Shown: one piece after another, positions 8,825 to 17,755 of the stretch
Layout: each line of letters begins with the position of its first letter
Numbering within the stretch: the first letter of the stretch is position 1
NCBI RefSeq assembly: GCF_918698115.1
Contig: NZ_CAKKLV010000002.1
Coordinates: 406,423-470,422, forward strand
Direction of reading: 5' to 3'
DNA length: 64,000 nucleotides
Source: Peribacillus sp. Bi96
Lineage (GTDB): Bacteria > Bacillota > Bacilli > Bacillales > DSM-1321
Position numbers and translations under genes: made by a program
The notes under the pieces: generated by a model
Database searches by the model: none
Told to the model about the DNA's origin: nothing
Seen by the model: only the letters and a program-made list of their open reading frames with translations

Positions 8825-8871
8825 GTTAATTCCTCCTTTTTCTTTTTTAATATTATTCTAGTAATTCGTTT

Positions 8872-8940
8872 TTTATACGGTGCATTTTCAGTTAACACAA
8901 ATAACACGGTCGAATAAATTGAAGCGGAGTTATTTGTGTT
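8872..8940 (-). promoter_or_regulatory. vgb-vat promoter with a 12-bp inverted repeat
   Basis: On the minus strand -35 TTGTGT (8900-8895) and -10 TATAAA (8877-8872) are 17 bp apart. AACACAAATAAC (8894-8905) and GTTATTTGTGTT (8929-8940) form a perfect 12-bp inverted repeat, and the -35 lies inside one arm. This could be an operator or a leader hairpin; no regulator gene is adjacent. Confidence 0.5.
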
Positions 8941-8957
8941 GATAAATTCCTAATCAA

Positions 8958-9344
8958 TTACAGCATTTTATATATTTCAATAAGGTTCCTATCTGGGTCT
9001 CGAAAATGTGCAATACGTGATCTCCATTCTTTACGATCGTGTGGTTTAGTAATAAATTCAATCCCATTTTCTTTTAAACGGTAATAGGTCTTATCAACAT
9101 CTCCTACTTCAAATTGAAGTAAAAATTTTGATTGAGATTCCCCTTCTAAAAATTTATTTTCCTCTCCGACCACTTCTGCCATGGCTTTTCGGGATAAAAT
9201 CTCGATTTTCGTTTCTCCATTATTGAAAAGTGCATATTCCATTTCTTCCTCGTACCAACTTATTGAAAGTCCTAATAAATCTTTGTAAAAATTGGAGCTT
9301 TTTTTAAAATCATTAACCAACAGTCTGATTTGTAATAACTTCAG
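8958..9344 (-). CDS. VOC (glyoxalase/bleomycin-resistance fold) protein
   Basis: One VOC module: FYKDLLGLS...YALFNNGETKIEIL and a C-terminal FRDPDRNLIEIYKML, where the late Glu is a usual metal ligand. The family includes lyases, dioxygenases and drug-binding proteins; substrate here is unknown. The obvious start would be TTG at 9320, but the frame continues upstream as LKLLQIRLLVNDF, the expected first beta strand. An AGGAGG sits 8 bases before a CTG at 9344, so I place the start there (128 aa). It lies 5' of vgb in the same direction, separated by the inverted repeat, and may be functionally unrelated. Confidence 0.8.
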   Translation of the reverse strand: MKLLQIRLLVNDFKKSSNFYKDLLGLSISWYEEEMEYALFNNGETKIEILSRKAMAEVVGEENKFLEGESQSKFLLQFEVGDVDKTYYRLKENGIEFITKPHDRKEWRSRIAHFRDPDRNLIEIYKML

Positions 9345-9360
9345 TTCAATCTCCTCCTAA

Positions 9361-9858
9361 TAATATAATTCTCTTCATATCCAAAAAAACCTGTATGTAA
9401 ACTAAACCTATAGACCATCTACATTTCTAGTTACCATAAACTAAATAACATCACCTGATTTAACTTCGATTTACGTACGAATAATCCCTCCTCTAATTCA
9501 AGAAAATGGCCCGATTGTTGAACAAAATTAAAAAAGTCATTTAATTCATTAGTTATGGATAAATGCCATAAACGACCGTTTTTGGTTAAAAACAGAGAAC
9601 TTCTCTAAAACCTCAAAAACTACTTGAAATACATAACCAAAATCTAAATGCCAATATATCTATTACAAACCCCTTTTTGGTATAGTTAGGATATTAAAAA
9701 AGGGGGATTCTACAGCTCTCTTGCTCTTTAACTTATATTAACCAAGCAGATATAGAATAACTTTAACGTAGCGACCGGAATGTATAAGCCAAATGATTTA
9801 TAACAAATTGAAAGCTTAAATATTAGATAGCTTTTATCGTCCCAAGAATTTCGGAAAA
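9361..9858. other. gap without recognised genes
   Basis: AT-rich; no frame with family resemblance, RNA gene or strong repeat was seen on either strand. Confidence 0.5.
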
Positions 9859-9886
9859 CAAAAAACGAGCCCCCAAAATGGCTCGC
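9859..9886 (-). terminator. terminator of the AtuA/CoA-transferase operon
   Basis: On the minus strand GCGAGCC/GGCTCG followed by TTTTTTG, 14 bp after the last stop codon of the operon. Confidence 0.75.
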
Positions 9887-9899
9887 CTTCGTATCAATA

Positions 9900-10232
9900 T
9901 TAATAATTTGAGTTATTTACATCGACCTCCATATCGATTTCCATATCCATTAGAGCCGAGCTCAAGCTTTTTCCATGCCGATCCAAAGTAAGTGATTTTG
10001 TGACGCCTCCGCCTAGTGCGTTTTGCATGACAAAATTCAACGCTCCGATTTTTGGCAGTTCATACCTAACCACATCACCCTTCACTATTTCATGAAAGTA
10101 ATCCTTAACCTTTTCTGCGGTTACCTGTTTTTTTACTTTTTCAAAATCTTCCATACGATAGACGATGACGGAAACATTTGAAATATTTCCTTTATCCCCT
10201 GATCTAGAGTGAGTGACTTGCTTGAGTTTCAA
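9900..10232 (-). CDS. AtuA C-terminal-domain-like protein
   Basis: 110 residues starting KLKQVTHSRSGDKGNISNVSV, the signature of the small ferredoxin-fold domain that forms the C-terminus of AtuA-type proteins or a separate partner. A Gly-rich FVMQNALGGGVTKSL segment follows. Its start overlaps the end of the large AtuA-like gene by 29 bp, implying translational coupling and a two-subunit protein. Biochemistry is not established; AtuA takes part in acyclic terpene/branched-acid breakdown in Pseudomonas. Confidence 0.85.
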   Translation of the reverse strand: MKLKQVTHSRSGDKGNISNVSVIVYRMEDFEKVKKQVTAEKVKDYFHEIVKGDVVRYELPKIGALNFVMQNALGGGVTKSLTLDRHGKSLSSALMDMEIDMEVDVNNSNY

Positions 10233-11589
10233 TCTTGTCGACCTCCTCGTACGTTACGTTGATTGTAATATCTTCGCTAGGAATAAGAATTGAGGCAACT
10301 GATACAACCTCTTGGACACTAACCCGAACACCACCGCCTCCAGCAGGTCCATTAGTATATAGAGCTTCCACCTCTTGGCCGATCACATAAGCGGCTCCTT
10401 TATCAGCAGTCCTGGCTGCCACCCTTAATCGTACCTCCGATAGTCTTTCTCTGTCATACAACGGTGCTGAAATAGAAGAACCATATAGAGAATTAGAACC
10501 AATATGATCGATTCTCATTTCTTGAATCTCAATATTAGCCTGAATCAACCGATGTCTCACTACTTCTTCCGCCAGTCTTGACCTTCCCAAACAACCCGAA
10601 CCTCCGTAACTAATTTCTGCTTCAACTATGTATCCGTCCAAATAGCCGATGCTCGTTTTATAGTAACCGCTCTTCTCTTTTCCAGACACACCATTAATAT
10701 GCACTTGGTTTGTTTCTTTTTCTATCACTTCTATTTGAGAAAAATCAGCGATAACATCGGGAGTAAGATATCGGGCTGGGTCGTGAATTTCATATACAAC
10801 CTGTTCCTTTACGGTAGCAGTCGTAATCATGCCTCCCGAATCCTCAAGCTTGGTTAAAAAAAAGTCCCCATTTTCCTGTACTTCGGCGATCGGATAACCG
10901 ACATTCCATAAGTCAGGAACATCCTTATACCCCGGATCTGCGAAATAACCACCGGTCACTTGCGCCGCACACTCGAGTAAATGTCCAGCGGCTGTCCCCT
11001 TACCAAGAAGCTCATAGTCTGTATCCTGCCAATTAAATTCATGCTTAAGTGGTGCAACTACTAATGAAGGGTCTGATACCCGGCCCGTAATTACAATGTC
11101 AGCCCCTTCCCGCAAAGCGGTAACAATTCCAGAAATTCCGATATAGGCATTTGCAGAAATTATGGACGACTTCAACTCTTTCAATGAGGCTCCGGTTTCA
11201 ATAATTGTGCAATCCATGTAATTCCCAATGTTCAGATATACATCATCTCCACTTACAGCTGCTATTTTTAAATTACTGATGCCTTTTTCCTCTGCTAAAT
11301 GCTTAATAACCTTAGCGGCTGCGAGAGGGTTTGCTGCTCCCATATTGGTGATTAATGTGACATTATTCTCGACACACAGAGATAAAACCTTATCCATACG
11401 ATACTTCAATAAATGATTGTACCCCTTATCTGGATTTTTCATTTTCTCCTGCTGGGCAAGGGCAATTGTTCTTTCTGCTAAGCATTCAAAGATGATATAA
11501 TCCAAATCTCCTTTTTGAATTAATTCCATCGCCGGCTCAATTCGATCGCCTGCGTATCCTGCACCCGAACCAATTCTAATCTTCTTCAT
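10204..11589 (-). CDS. AtuA-like protein (DUF1446, acyclic terpene utilisation family)
   Basis: 461 residues with the family start RIGSGAGYAGDRIEPAMELI and conserved ITNMGAANP (approx. 81-89) and GRVSDPS (approx. 165-171). These proteins accompany CoA transferases and acyl-CoA enzymes for branched carboxylic acids; the exact reaction is unknown. It is fifth in an operon after CitMHS, CoA transferase and CitE-like genes and overlaps its small partner gene. Its presence argues for a branched-chain or hydroxylated dicarboxylate as the substrate (inference). Confidence 0.88.
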   Translation of the reverse strand: MKKIRIGSGAGYAGDRIEPAMELIQKGDLDYIIFECLAERTIALAQQEKMKNPDKGYNHLLKYRMDKVLSLCVENNVTLITNMGAANPLAAAKVIKHLAEEKGISNLKIAAVSGDDVYLNIGNYMDCTIIETGASLKELKSSIISANAYIGISGIVTALREGADIVITGRVSDPSLVVAPLKHEFNWQDTDYELLGKGTAAGHLLECAAQVTGGYFADPGYKDVPDLWNVGYPIAEVQENGDFFLTKLEDSGGMITTATVKEQVVYEIHDPARYLTPDVIADFSQIEVIEKETNQVHINGVSGKEKSGYYKTSIGYLDGYIVEAEISYGGSGCLGRSRLAEEVVRHRLIQANIEIQEMRIDHIGSNSLYGSSISAPLYDRERLSEVRLRVAARTADKGAAYVIGQEVEALYTNGPAGGGGVRVSVQEVVSVASILIPSEDITINVTYEEVDKIETQASHSL

Positions 11590-11640
11590 AATAAAGTCCT
11601 CCCTTCAAGCTCCAGTAGGAACTGGAGCGATACTTGATCG

Positions 11641-12504
11641 TCACGATTGATATAAATTAACGGATTGAAGGGTACGTTTAGCACGTTCTACAATAGGAAG
11701 GTCAATCATTTTCCCGTCAAGCTGCAAAACGCCTTCCCCTTTGACTAATGCCTGTTCGAACGCTCTTACAATTCTTTCTGCTTCCTCAATTTCTTCAGGG
11801 CTTGGAGTAAATACCTGGTTTACAAGGTCGACCTGATCAGGATGAATGATTAATTTCCCTTGAAATCCAAGCTCCTTAACAAGCTGGGTTTCGGCTAGAA
11901 AGCCTTTATGATCTTTAATGTCAACATAGACCGTGTCAATAGGAGGTCCAACTCCCGCAGCCCTGGAAGTAACAACCAATTGGGATCTTGCATAGAGCAA
12001 TTCACGGGCATTCTTCGTTAATATTGCTTTTATATCGAATGCATAGTCCATGGATCCGAATGCAAGCTGCTGAACTCTCTGACTAGCAGATGCGATTTCA
12101 AAAGAATTATATAATCCTAAAGCAGACTCTATTAAAGGTACAATTTTTATTTGGCCTTTATTTAAATTCCTTTTAGATTCCCTTTCAACTAATAAATGAT
12201 CTAAAGACATAATTTCTTCTTTTGTCTCAGTTTTCGGTAAAACAATTCCAGTCAGGCCGGAATCGATTAGATCAAGTAAATCATCGTAAAAATATGGCGT
12301 GTGGAATCCATTTATTCTGATGAAATTTTCTTTTTCCTGATTCGCTTTGATAACTTTCCTTACTAACGCTCTTGCATCTTTTTTTCCTTCTGGAGAAACA
12401 GCATCTTCTAAATCATAAATGAATACATCTGCACATAATTGCTGCACTTTCTTTAATTTCTTTTCATCAGATCCAGGAATGAACATCCATGTCCGAGGAA
12501 TCAT
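11641..12504 (-). CDS. CitE-like HpcH/HpaI aldolase family lyase
   Basis: 287 residues from the ATG at 12504, which follows AAGGGGTGAGG. The frame is open further upstream, but that part overlaps the CoA transferase gene and has no family resemblance, so I exclude it. PRTWMFIPGSDEKKLKK, YDLEDAV (Asp/Glu metal site), VLPKTETKEEI, PLIESALGL and IHPDQVDLVN are CitE/citramalyl-CoA lyase hallmarks. Expected chemistry is cleavage of a (hydroxy)acyl-CoA to acetyl-CoA plus an oxo acid. It is 44 bp downstream of a class III CoA transferase that could supply the CoA ester. Confidence 0.9.
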   Translation of the reverse strand: MIPRTWMFIPGSDEKKLKKVQQLCADVFIYDLEDAVSPEGKKDARALVRKVIKANQEKENFIRINGFHTPYFYDDLLDLIDSGLTGIVLPKTETKEEIMSLDHLLVERESKRNLNKGQIKIVPLIESALGLYNSFEIASASQRVQQLAFGSMDYAFDIKAILTKNARELLYARSQLVVTSRAAGVGPPIDTVYVDIKDHKGFLAETQLVKELGFQGKLIIHPDQVDLVNQVFTPSPEEIEEAERIVRAFEQALVKGEGVLQLDGKMIDLPIVERAKRTLQSVNLYQS

Positions 12505-12548
12505 AACCTCACCCCTTTGCATTTCCCCATAATTAGGCATTGAATGCC

Positions 12549-13709
12549 TTATATTTTTCCGATGATTTGGTTTTCGAATCCAAACTCCTTTAGTATAGAC
12601 TCTGTATGCTCGCCAACATCTGGTATAGGATTCATGACCGGCTCCACATCTTCGAAAGTAACAGGAGGGATGAGTGCATTTAATTTTCCAGCAGGAGAAT
12701 CGACTTCTCGCCAACGTTTCCGGATCTTTAATTGTGGATGGTTGATGAATTCCTCTACCGTATTTAAATGGGCATTCGCAATTTTTGCTTTTTCAAGTTT
12801 TTCGATTATCTCACTCGAGTTCATTTTTTGAAAAACAGCGTCAATCATTTCCTTGACAATACTGCTATTAGAAACTCGTGATGCATTACTATGAAACCTT
12901 CTATCAGTAGTTAATTCCGATTTTTCTAACACTTGTGTACAAAAGCTTTTCCACTCCCGCTCATTTTGAATGCCAAAGAATACTAATTTTCCATCCCCTG
13001 CAAGGAACGGGCCATAAGGATAAATCGTGGCGTGATTTGCCCCAGTTCGCTTCGGATCCGTCCCACCATACCCAGAATAGTAAAGTGGATATCCCATCCA
13101 TTCTCCCAACGCCTCAAGCATGGAAACCTCCATCACCTTGCCCTTACCTGTCCTAAAACGGGAAATAAGTGCAGTTAATATACCAGAGTACGCATACATA
13201 CCTGCTGCAATATCTGCAATCGATATGCCTGTTTTCGATGGAGTGTCTTCTGTTCCAGTAATGGAAACGACTCCTGTCTCACATTGAATGAGTAAATCGT
13301 ATGCCTTTTTATCCATATAAGGACCAAACGTACCATAACCAGAAATTCCGCAAATCACAAGATGAGGATATTTTTTTTTGAGGACAGAGGAACTAAAACC
13401 AAGTCGATCAACAGCACCGGGTGCCAGGTTTTGAATAAATACGTCCGCCTCCGAAAGCAGTTTATCCAAAACCATCTTTGCTCCATCCTGTTTTAGATCA
13501 AGCGCCAAGGATTCTTTCGATCGATTGAGCCAGACAAAGTGACTCGACATTCCGTGAACGGTTGCATCATAGTTTCGTGCAAAGTCTCCAGATCCAGGCC
13601 TTTCTACCTTTATCACACGCGCTCCCAAGTCTGCCAATTGGCGAGAGGCAAAGGGAGCTGCCACCGCCTGTTCTAATGACACAACTGTAATTCCCTCAAG
13701 AGGTAACAT
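12549..13709 (-). CDS. class III (CaiB/BaiF) CoA transferase
   Basis: 386 residues starting LPLEGITVVSLEQAVAAPFASRQLADLGARVIKVE, the CaiB/BaiF N-terminus; the catalytic Asp is expected in the NRSKESLALDLK...DVFIQNLAPGAVDRLG region. It transfers CoA between carboxylates. Second CoA transferase gene of this operon, distinct from the one at 16213, so two different acids or two steps may be served. An AGGGAGTGG ribosome binding site is present. Confidence 0.92.
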   Translation of the reverse strand: MLPLEGITVVSLEQAVAAPFASRQLADLGARVIKVERPGSGDFARNYDATVHGMSSHFVWLNRSKESLALDLKQDGAKMVLDKLLSEADVFIQNLAPGAVDRLGFSSSVLKKKYPHLVICGISGYGTFGPYMDKKAYDLLIQCETGVVSITGTEDTPSKTGISIADIAAGMYAYSGILTALISRFRTGKGKVMEVSMLEALGEWMGYPLYYSGYGGTDPKRTGANHATIYPYGPFLAGDGKLVFFGIQNEREWKSFCTQVLEKSELTTDRRFHSNASRVSNSSIVKEMIDAVFQKMNSSEIIEKLEKAKIANAHLNTVEEFINHPQLKIRKRWREVDSPAGKLNALIPPVTFEDVEPVMNPIPDVGEHTESILKEFGFENQIIGKI

Positions 13710-13747
13710 TGAACCACTCCCTAATTGAATTTTTCAACCTGTCTTAT

Positions 13748-15057
13748 TTAAAGAGGTATTGCCCCTGTAAGCAATGCCACGATTGTCATCACGATAGTAC
13801 TTCCAAAAGCCCAGAAAAAAATCTTTTTCTGCAGATCTCCTAAATCGACCTTACATAATCCAATGAGGACAAAAACAGACGGATTCAATGGACTCAAGGG
13901 AAAGCCCGTTGTCCCGTTCCCTAATAAAGCAGCCCTGCCAATTTCTATTGGGTCCACTCCAAAGGCTGCCCCGGCCTCACTTAGGACCGGAAGTAGCCCA
14001 TAATAAAAGGCATCAGGAGAAAATATCAAACTTAAAGGCATACTGACCACGGCTACCAGGATTGGATTGGCAAATGTCCTCCCAGCCAATCCGGTATGGC
14101 TGAAACCATAGAAACAGCCATAGCGTCAATCATCTTAGTTCCAGAAAGAATCCCTGTGAAAATACCAGCCGCAAATATGGTAGTACAGACCATAACCATG
14201 CTTTGGGCATGAGAAGCAATTTGTTCTTGCTGTTTATTCACGTCGGGAAAATTCACTAACAAAGCAATGGCGAACGCAACAATGAATAAGACGGGAACTG
14301 GAATTATTTCCATTATTAAAGCAACAATCAAAGAAATGGTTAAGATTAAATTGAACCAATAGAGTTTCGGTAGACTCGATGATATTTCTAATGTTGCCGC
14401 GATTTCTCCCGATTCCATTGAATCACCTTTGTTCGAAATAGTAATAATGCCTATTCTTTTACGTTCTTTCTTACCAAATATATACGATACAAATACTACC
14501 CATACAGCCCCAGCTAACATGGCTGGAATAATGGGATTAAACAATTCAGAGGATTCCGCCCCAAGGGAAACCATTGCCCTAGCTAGCGGCCCTCCCCATG
14601 GAATAATATTCATGACACCCGCACCCAACGCTACTACCCCTGCTAAGGTAAGTGAGCTCATGCCCAACCTCTTATAAATTGGCAACAAAGCCGTGACTGT
14701 TATCATGAAAGTTGCAGATCCGTCCCCATCCAAAGCAACTACTAAAGTTATGAAAGCCGTGGCCATAACTATTTTTAGAGGATCTCCTTTTGCAAAACGA
14801 ATGAGCCGGGATATCATTGGGTCAAATAAGCCCCTATCAATCATCAAACCAAAATACAAAATGGAGAAACCAATCATAATACCTGTCGGTGTAACTTTTG
14901 CAATTCCATCCAACATCATTTTCCCTATTTCCAAACCAAAACCGCCGATAAGTGCAAATATAATCGGCACAAGTGCAAATGCGATTAAAACAGAAACTCG
15001 TTTTGACATTACTAAATAAAGAAATGTACCAATCATCAGAAATCCTAAAATAGCCAT
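13748..15057 (-). pseudogene. CitMHS-family citrate/tricarboxylate transporter, frameshifted
   Basis: Minus-strand residues 1-334 (from 15057) carry the CitMHS transporter: DRGLFDPMISRLIRF, ALDGDGSATFMIT, IPWGGPLARA and about ten membrane segments. The frame then stops shortly after PDWLGGHLPI (near 14060). The missing C-terminal part (ILVAVVSMPLSLIFSPDAFYYGLLPVL...) continues in another frame to 13748. A single base lost or gained around 14055-14075 explains this; it may be a true mutation or a sequencing error. Intact, it would take up citrate or a related di/tricarboxylate with Mg2+ and H+, supplying the enzymes of the operon. Confidence 0.85.
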
Positions 15058-15242
15058 TCACATATCCCCTTGTAAATGATTTATTTGTAGCCTTCATATC
15101 TATTTCAAACGAAAGGATTTGAGGGAAATTTCTAAAAACCTTTCAAACTTTCCGGGAAAACGGTTACATTTCTTATCATGAAGTGAAATCACAAGTTGCC
15201 CTTTATATGGAGAGAGTAATATATATTTGTCTGAAAAAACGG

Positions 15243-16184
15243 TTAAGAGTTCTGTTTTACAATATCATCGGTGTTATTATCTGGGGAGTATGGATTTGCT
15301 ATTTTGTGGAGGTGACCAGTCAATGTACGATTCGTCATTTTTTTTATCATAGTTACACAATGCATTAGTTTATCAAAATCAATGCCAGTCTCTATTCCCA
15401 TTTCATGAAGCATGAATACAAAGTCTTCAGTTGCATCGTTTCCTGCCGCTCCCGGCGCAAAGGGACAACCACCTAATCCTCCTATGGAAGTATCAAAAGA
15501 TGTGATACCTGCTTGCAATGCTGCTAATGAGTTGGCTTTTGATAAACCATAAGTATCATGGAAATGGGCTGTGATTTTTGCAGTGGGTGAGAGATCTAAT
15601 GTTTTACCGAACAAATGATATACGTGCTTAGGATTAGCCCGACCAATTGTATCGCAAAGCACAATTTCGTCCACATTTAATTTTTCCAATGCCTGAACTA
15701 GACCAAGGGTTGTCTCTTCCTGAACCAGACCTTCATATGGGCAATAAAAAGCTGTTGAGATATGGAACCGTATGAACATATTTTCATTCTTAGCCTCCTC
15801 TACGACAGAGGATAACTGGAATAAGGATTCTACAATGGACATCCTTACATTTTTTTTATTGAACGTCTCACTTGCTGCAACAAACAAGGCCAGGCTGGTT
15901 GCCGCTACATCTCTAGCCAAATCAAATCCCCGCTTATTCGGAATCAATGTCATGTATTGCACATCTTCTCGTTTGTTGATCTTTCTAAAAACCTCGGCTC
16001 CATCTGCCATTTGTGGTACATGTTTGGGTGAAACGAATGAAGTAGCCTCCATTCTTTTAATTCCCGTCTCACTCAGCGCATGTATCAATTGCAATTTCGA
16101 ATCAGTTGGAATAAAGATTTTTTCATTCTGAATTCCGTCCCTTGGTCCAGATTCTATAATTTCAACACGTTTTGGTAAGTTCAT
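15243..16184 (-). CDS. hydroxymethylglutaryl-CoA lyase family protein
   Basis: 313 residues: ESGPRDGIQNE (metal-binding Asp, residues approx. 11-21), TSFVSPKHVPQMAD, AHFHDTYG (His-x-His metal ligands) and GGLGGCPFAPGAAGN carrying the catalytic Cys of the HMG-CoA lyase signature. It splits HMG-CoA, or a related 3-hydroxy-3-methyl acyl-CoA, to acetyl-CoA plus acetoacetate. It is 28 bp downstream of a CoA transferase and upstream of the transporter gene. In Bacillus mvaB/yngG usually lies with leucine genes; here the neighbours suggest growth on an imported acid instead. Confidence 0.92.
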   Translation of the reverse strand: MNLPKRVEIIESGPRDGIQNEKIFIPTDSKLQLIHALSETGIKRMEATSFVSPKHVPQMADGAEVFRKINKREDVQYMTLIPNKRGFDLARDVAATSLALFVAASETFNKKNVRMSIVESLFQLSSVVEEAKNENMFIRFHISTAFYCPYEGLVQEETTLGLVQALEKLNVDEIVLCDTIGRANPKHVYHLFGKTLDLSPTAKITAHFHDTYGLSKANSLAALQAGITSFDTSIGGLGGCPFAPGAAGNDATEDFVFMLHEMGIETGIDFDKLMHCVTMIKKMTNRTLTGHLHKIANPYSPDNNTDDIVKQNS

Positions 16185-16212
16185 TTTTATTTCATCTCCT
16201 CATTTTGTGCTG

Positions 16213-17457
16213 CTATTTTTTCAGCTTAATAGTTTCATGATCTGAAATAACCCCGGAAGCTAGCCACTCATCATATTTATCCTCCGCGATTTCCAAATCC
16301 CCCTTTAAAACCTGTTCTGTGTGCTCACCTAGTTTTGGGCCAGCCCAATTAATACTTCCGGGGGTTTTGCTCAACTTGGGTACAATGCCTGGAACTTTAA
16401 GTTTTCCAATGCCTTCAACATCCATTTTATAGATCATTTCCCTTGCAAGGAAATGTGGATCCTGCATCATGTCCTCAACATTATAAATTGATCCTGCGGG
16501 TATGTCTGAATCATCAAGTAATACCAAGGCATCAGCTAAATTATGTTGAATTGTCCAACCACCAATTACTTCATCTAGATACTCGGCATTCTGTACACGA
16601 CCGTCATTAGTTGAGAATTTAAGGTCATCCCTTAAATCAGGCCTTTTGATAACGTCCATTAGCCTCTTGAAAATGCCATCTCCATTTGCACCGATTACAA
16701 TGTATTTCCCATCCCGGCAAGGATATGTATTCGAAGGAGCAATTCCTGGTAAGGTGCTTCCTGTTCTTTCACGAACCACTCCGTAATGGTCATATTCTGG
16801 AACTGCACTTTCCATTAAACTGAAGATTGATTCATATAGAGCGACGTCAACACATTGTCCTTCTCCCCCAGGTTGGTCTCTATGATATACAGCCATTAGT
16901 GCCCCCATAACAGCATATAATGCAGTTACAGAATCTCCCAAACTAACCCCAACCCTTGTTGGTGGCCTATCAGGATAACCTGTTAAATAACGGAGTCCCC
17001 CCATTGCTTCTCCAATACTTCCAAACCCTGGCTTATTTCGGTACGGTCCATCTTGACCATATCCTGATACCCTGACCATTATGATCTTAGGATTAATTTT
17101 TCTTAAATCCTCATAGCCAAGCCCCCACTTTTCCATAGTCCCGGGTTTGAAATTTTCAATAATAATATCCACTTCTTTTATTAATTCCCTAATGATTTCT
17201 TGGGCTTCCTTTTTGCGTAAGTCCAATGAAATACTTTTTTTGTTCCTGGATTGAACAAACCACCATAAGGATGTGCCCTCATATAGCAATCTCCAATTTC
17301 TGATAGGGTCCCCCTTTCCTGGAGGTTCTACTTTTATTACCTCGGCACCAAAGTCGGCCATTAATCTTCCGGCAAAAGGACCAGCTATCAAACTCCCTAA
17401 TTCCAAAACCTTTAATCCCTTCAACGCACCCTGATTTATAACTTCACCCATGAGCAT
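16213..17457 (-). CDS. class III (CaiB/BaiF) CoA transferase, first gene of the operon
   Basis: 414 residues. LKGLKVLELGSLIAGPFAGRLMADFGAEVIKVE, NKKSISLDLR, VSGYGQDGPYRNKPGFGSIGEAMGGLRYLTG and PGIAPSNTYPCRDGKYIVIGA are typical of the formyl/succinyl-CoA:acid CoA transferases. It is promoter-proximal, about 115 bp from the -10, and divergent from the GntR gene. It probably activates the operon's substrate with succinyl-CoA or acetyl-CoA as donor. Confidence 0.92.
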   Translation of the reverse strand: MLMGEVINQGALKGLKVLELGSLIAGPFAGRLMADFGAEVIKVEPPGKGDPIRNWRLLYEGTSLWWFVQSRNKKSISLDLRKKEAQEIIRELIKEVDIIIENFKPGTMEKWGLGYEDLRKINPKIIMVRVSGYGQDGPYRNKPGFGSIGEAMGGLRYLTGYPDRPPTRVGVSLGDSVTALYAVMGALMAVYHRDQPGGEGQCVDVALYESIFSLMESAVPEYDHYGVVRERTGSTLPGIAPSNTYPCRDGKYIVIGANGDGIFKRLMDVIKRPDLRDDLKFSTNDGRVQNAEYLDEVIGGWTIQHNLADALVLLDDSDIPAGSIYNVEDMMQDPHFLAREMIYKMDVEGIGKLKVPGIVPKLSKTPGSINWAGPKLGEHTEQVLKGDLEIAEDKYDEWLASGVISDHETIKLKK

Positions 17458-17571
17458 TCACCTCTTTTTAGTATTTCTATCTAGGTAGATTACGGTTACA
17501 TATAAACGCTTGCTTTCTATAAAAATCAATTCAATTAAAACAAAAACTTTCCTAATTTTTTGATAATTCTT

Positions 17572-17616
17572 ATAATAATTGACAATAGTTACTATGTCAA
17601 CGGTTAACCGTCGACA
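17572..17616 (-). promoter_or_regulatory. promoter of the CoA-transferase operon with palindromic operator
   Basis: On the minus strand -35 TTGACA (17600-17595) and -10 TATTAT (17577-17572) are 17 bp apart. A 22-bp palindrome with one mismatched pair (17595-17616; core GGTTAACC, outer TGTCAAC/GTCGACA) covers the -35. It lies in the divergent gap to the GntR gene at 17756 and is the obvious operator for it. A TATAAT at 17628-17633 may serve the regulator gene itself. Confidence 0.65.
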
Positions 17617-17755
17617 TTTTTTTATGTTATAATTTGAGCTATTAAAGTAGGAGTTAAGCTTTTATTATTGAAATATATCTATGAACTGAAAAACCCAAAT
17701 AAATTGAAGACCATTTGTTAAATAGATATTAATTTGTTACATAGGGGGCACTATT

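Noticed and set aside
9672..9720. AACCCC near 9680 as the missing right end of the 6076 element
   Set aside because: Reading inward from the GGGG there is no TAAG at 38 bp and no similarity to 6076-6113.
12505..12714. N-terminal extension of the CitE-like frame
   Set aside because: It overlaps the upstream CoA transferase gene, shows no family similarity and lacks a binding site; ATG 12504 fits the family start.
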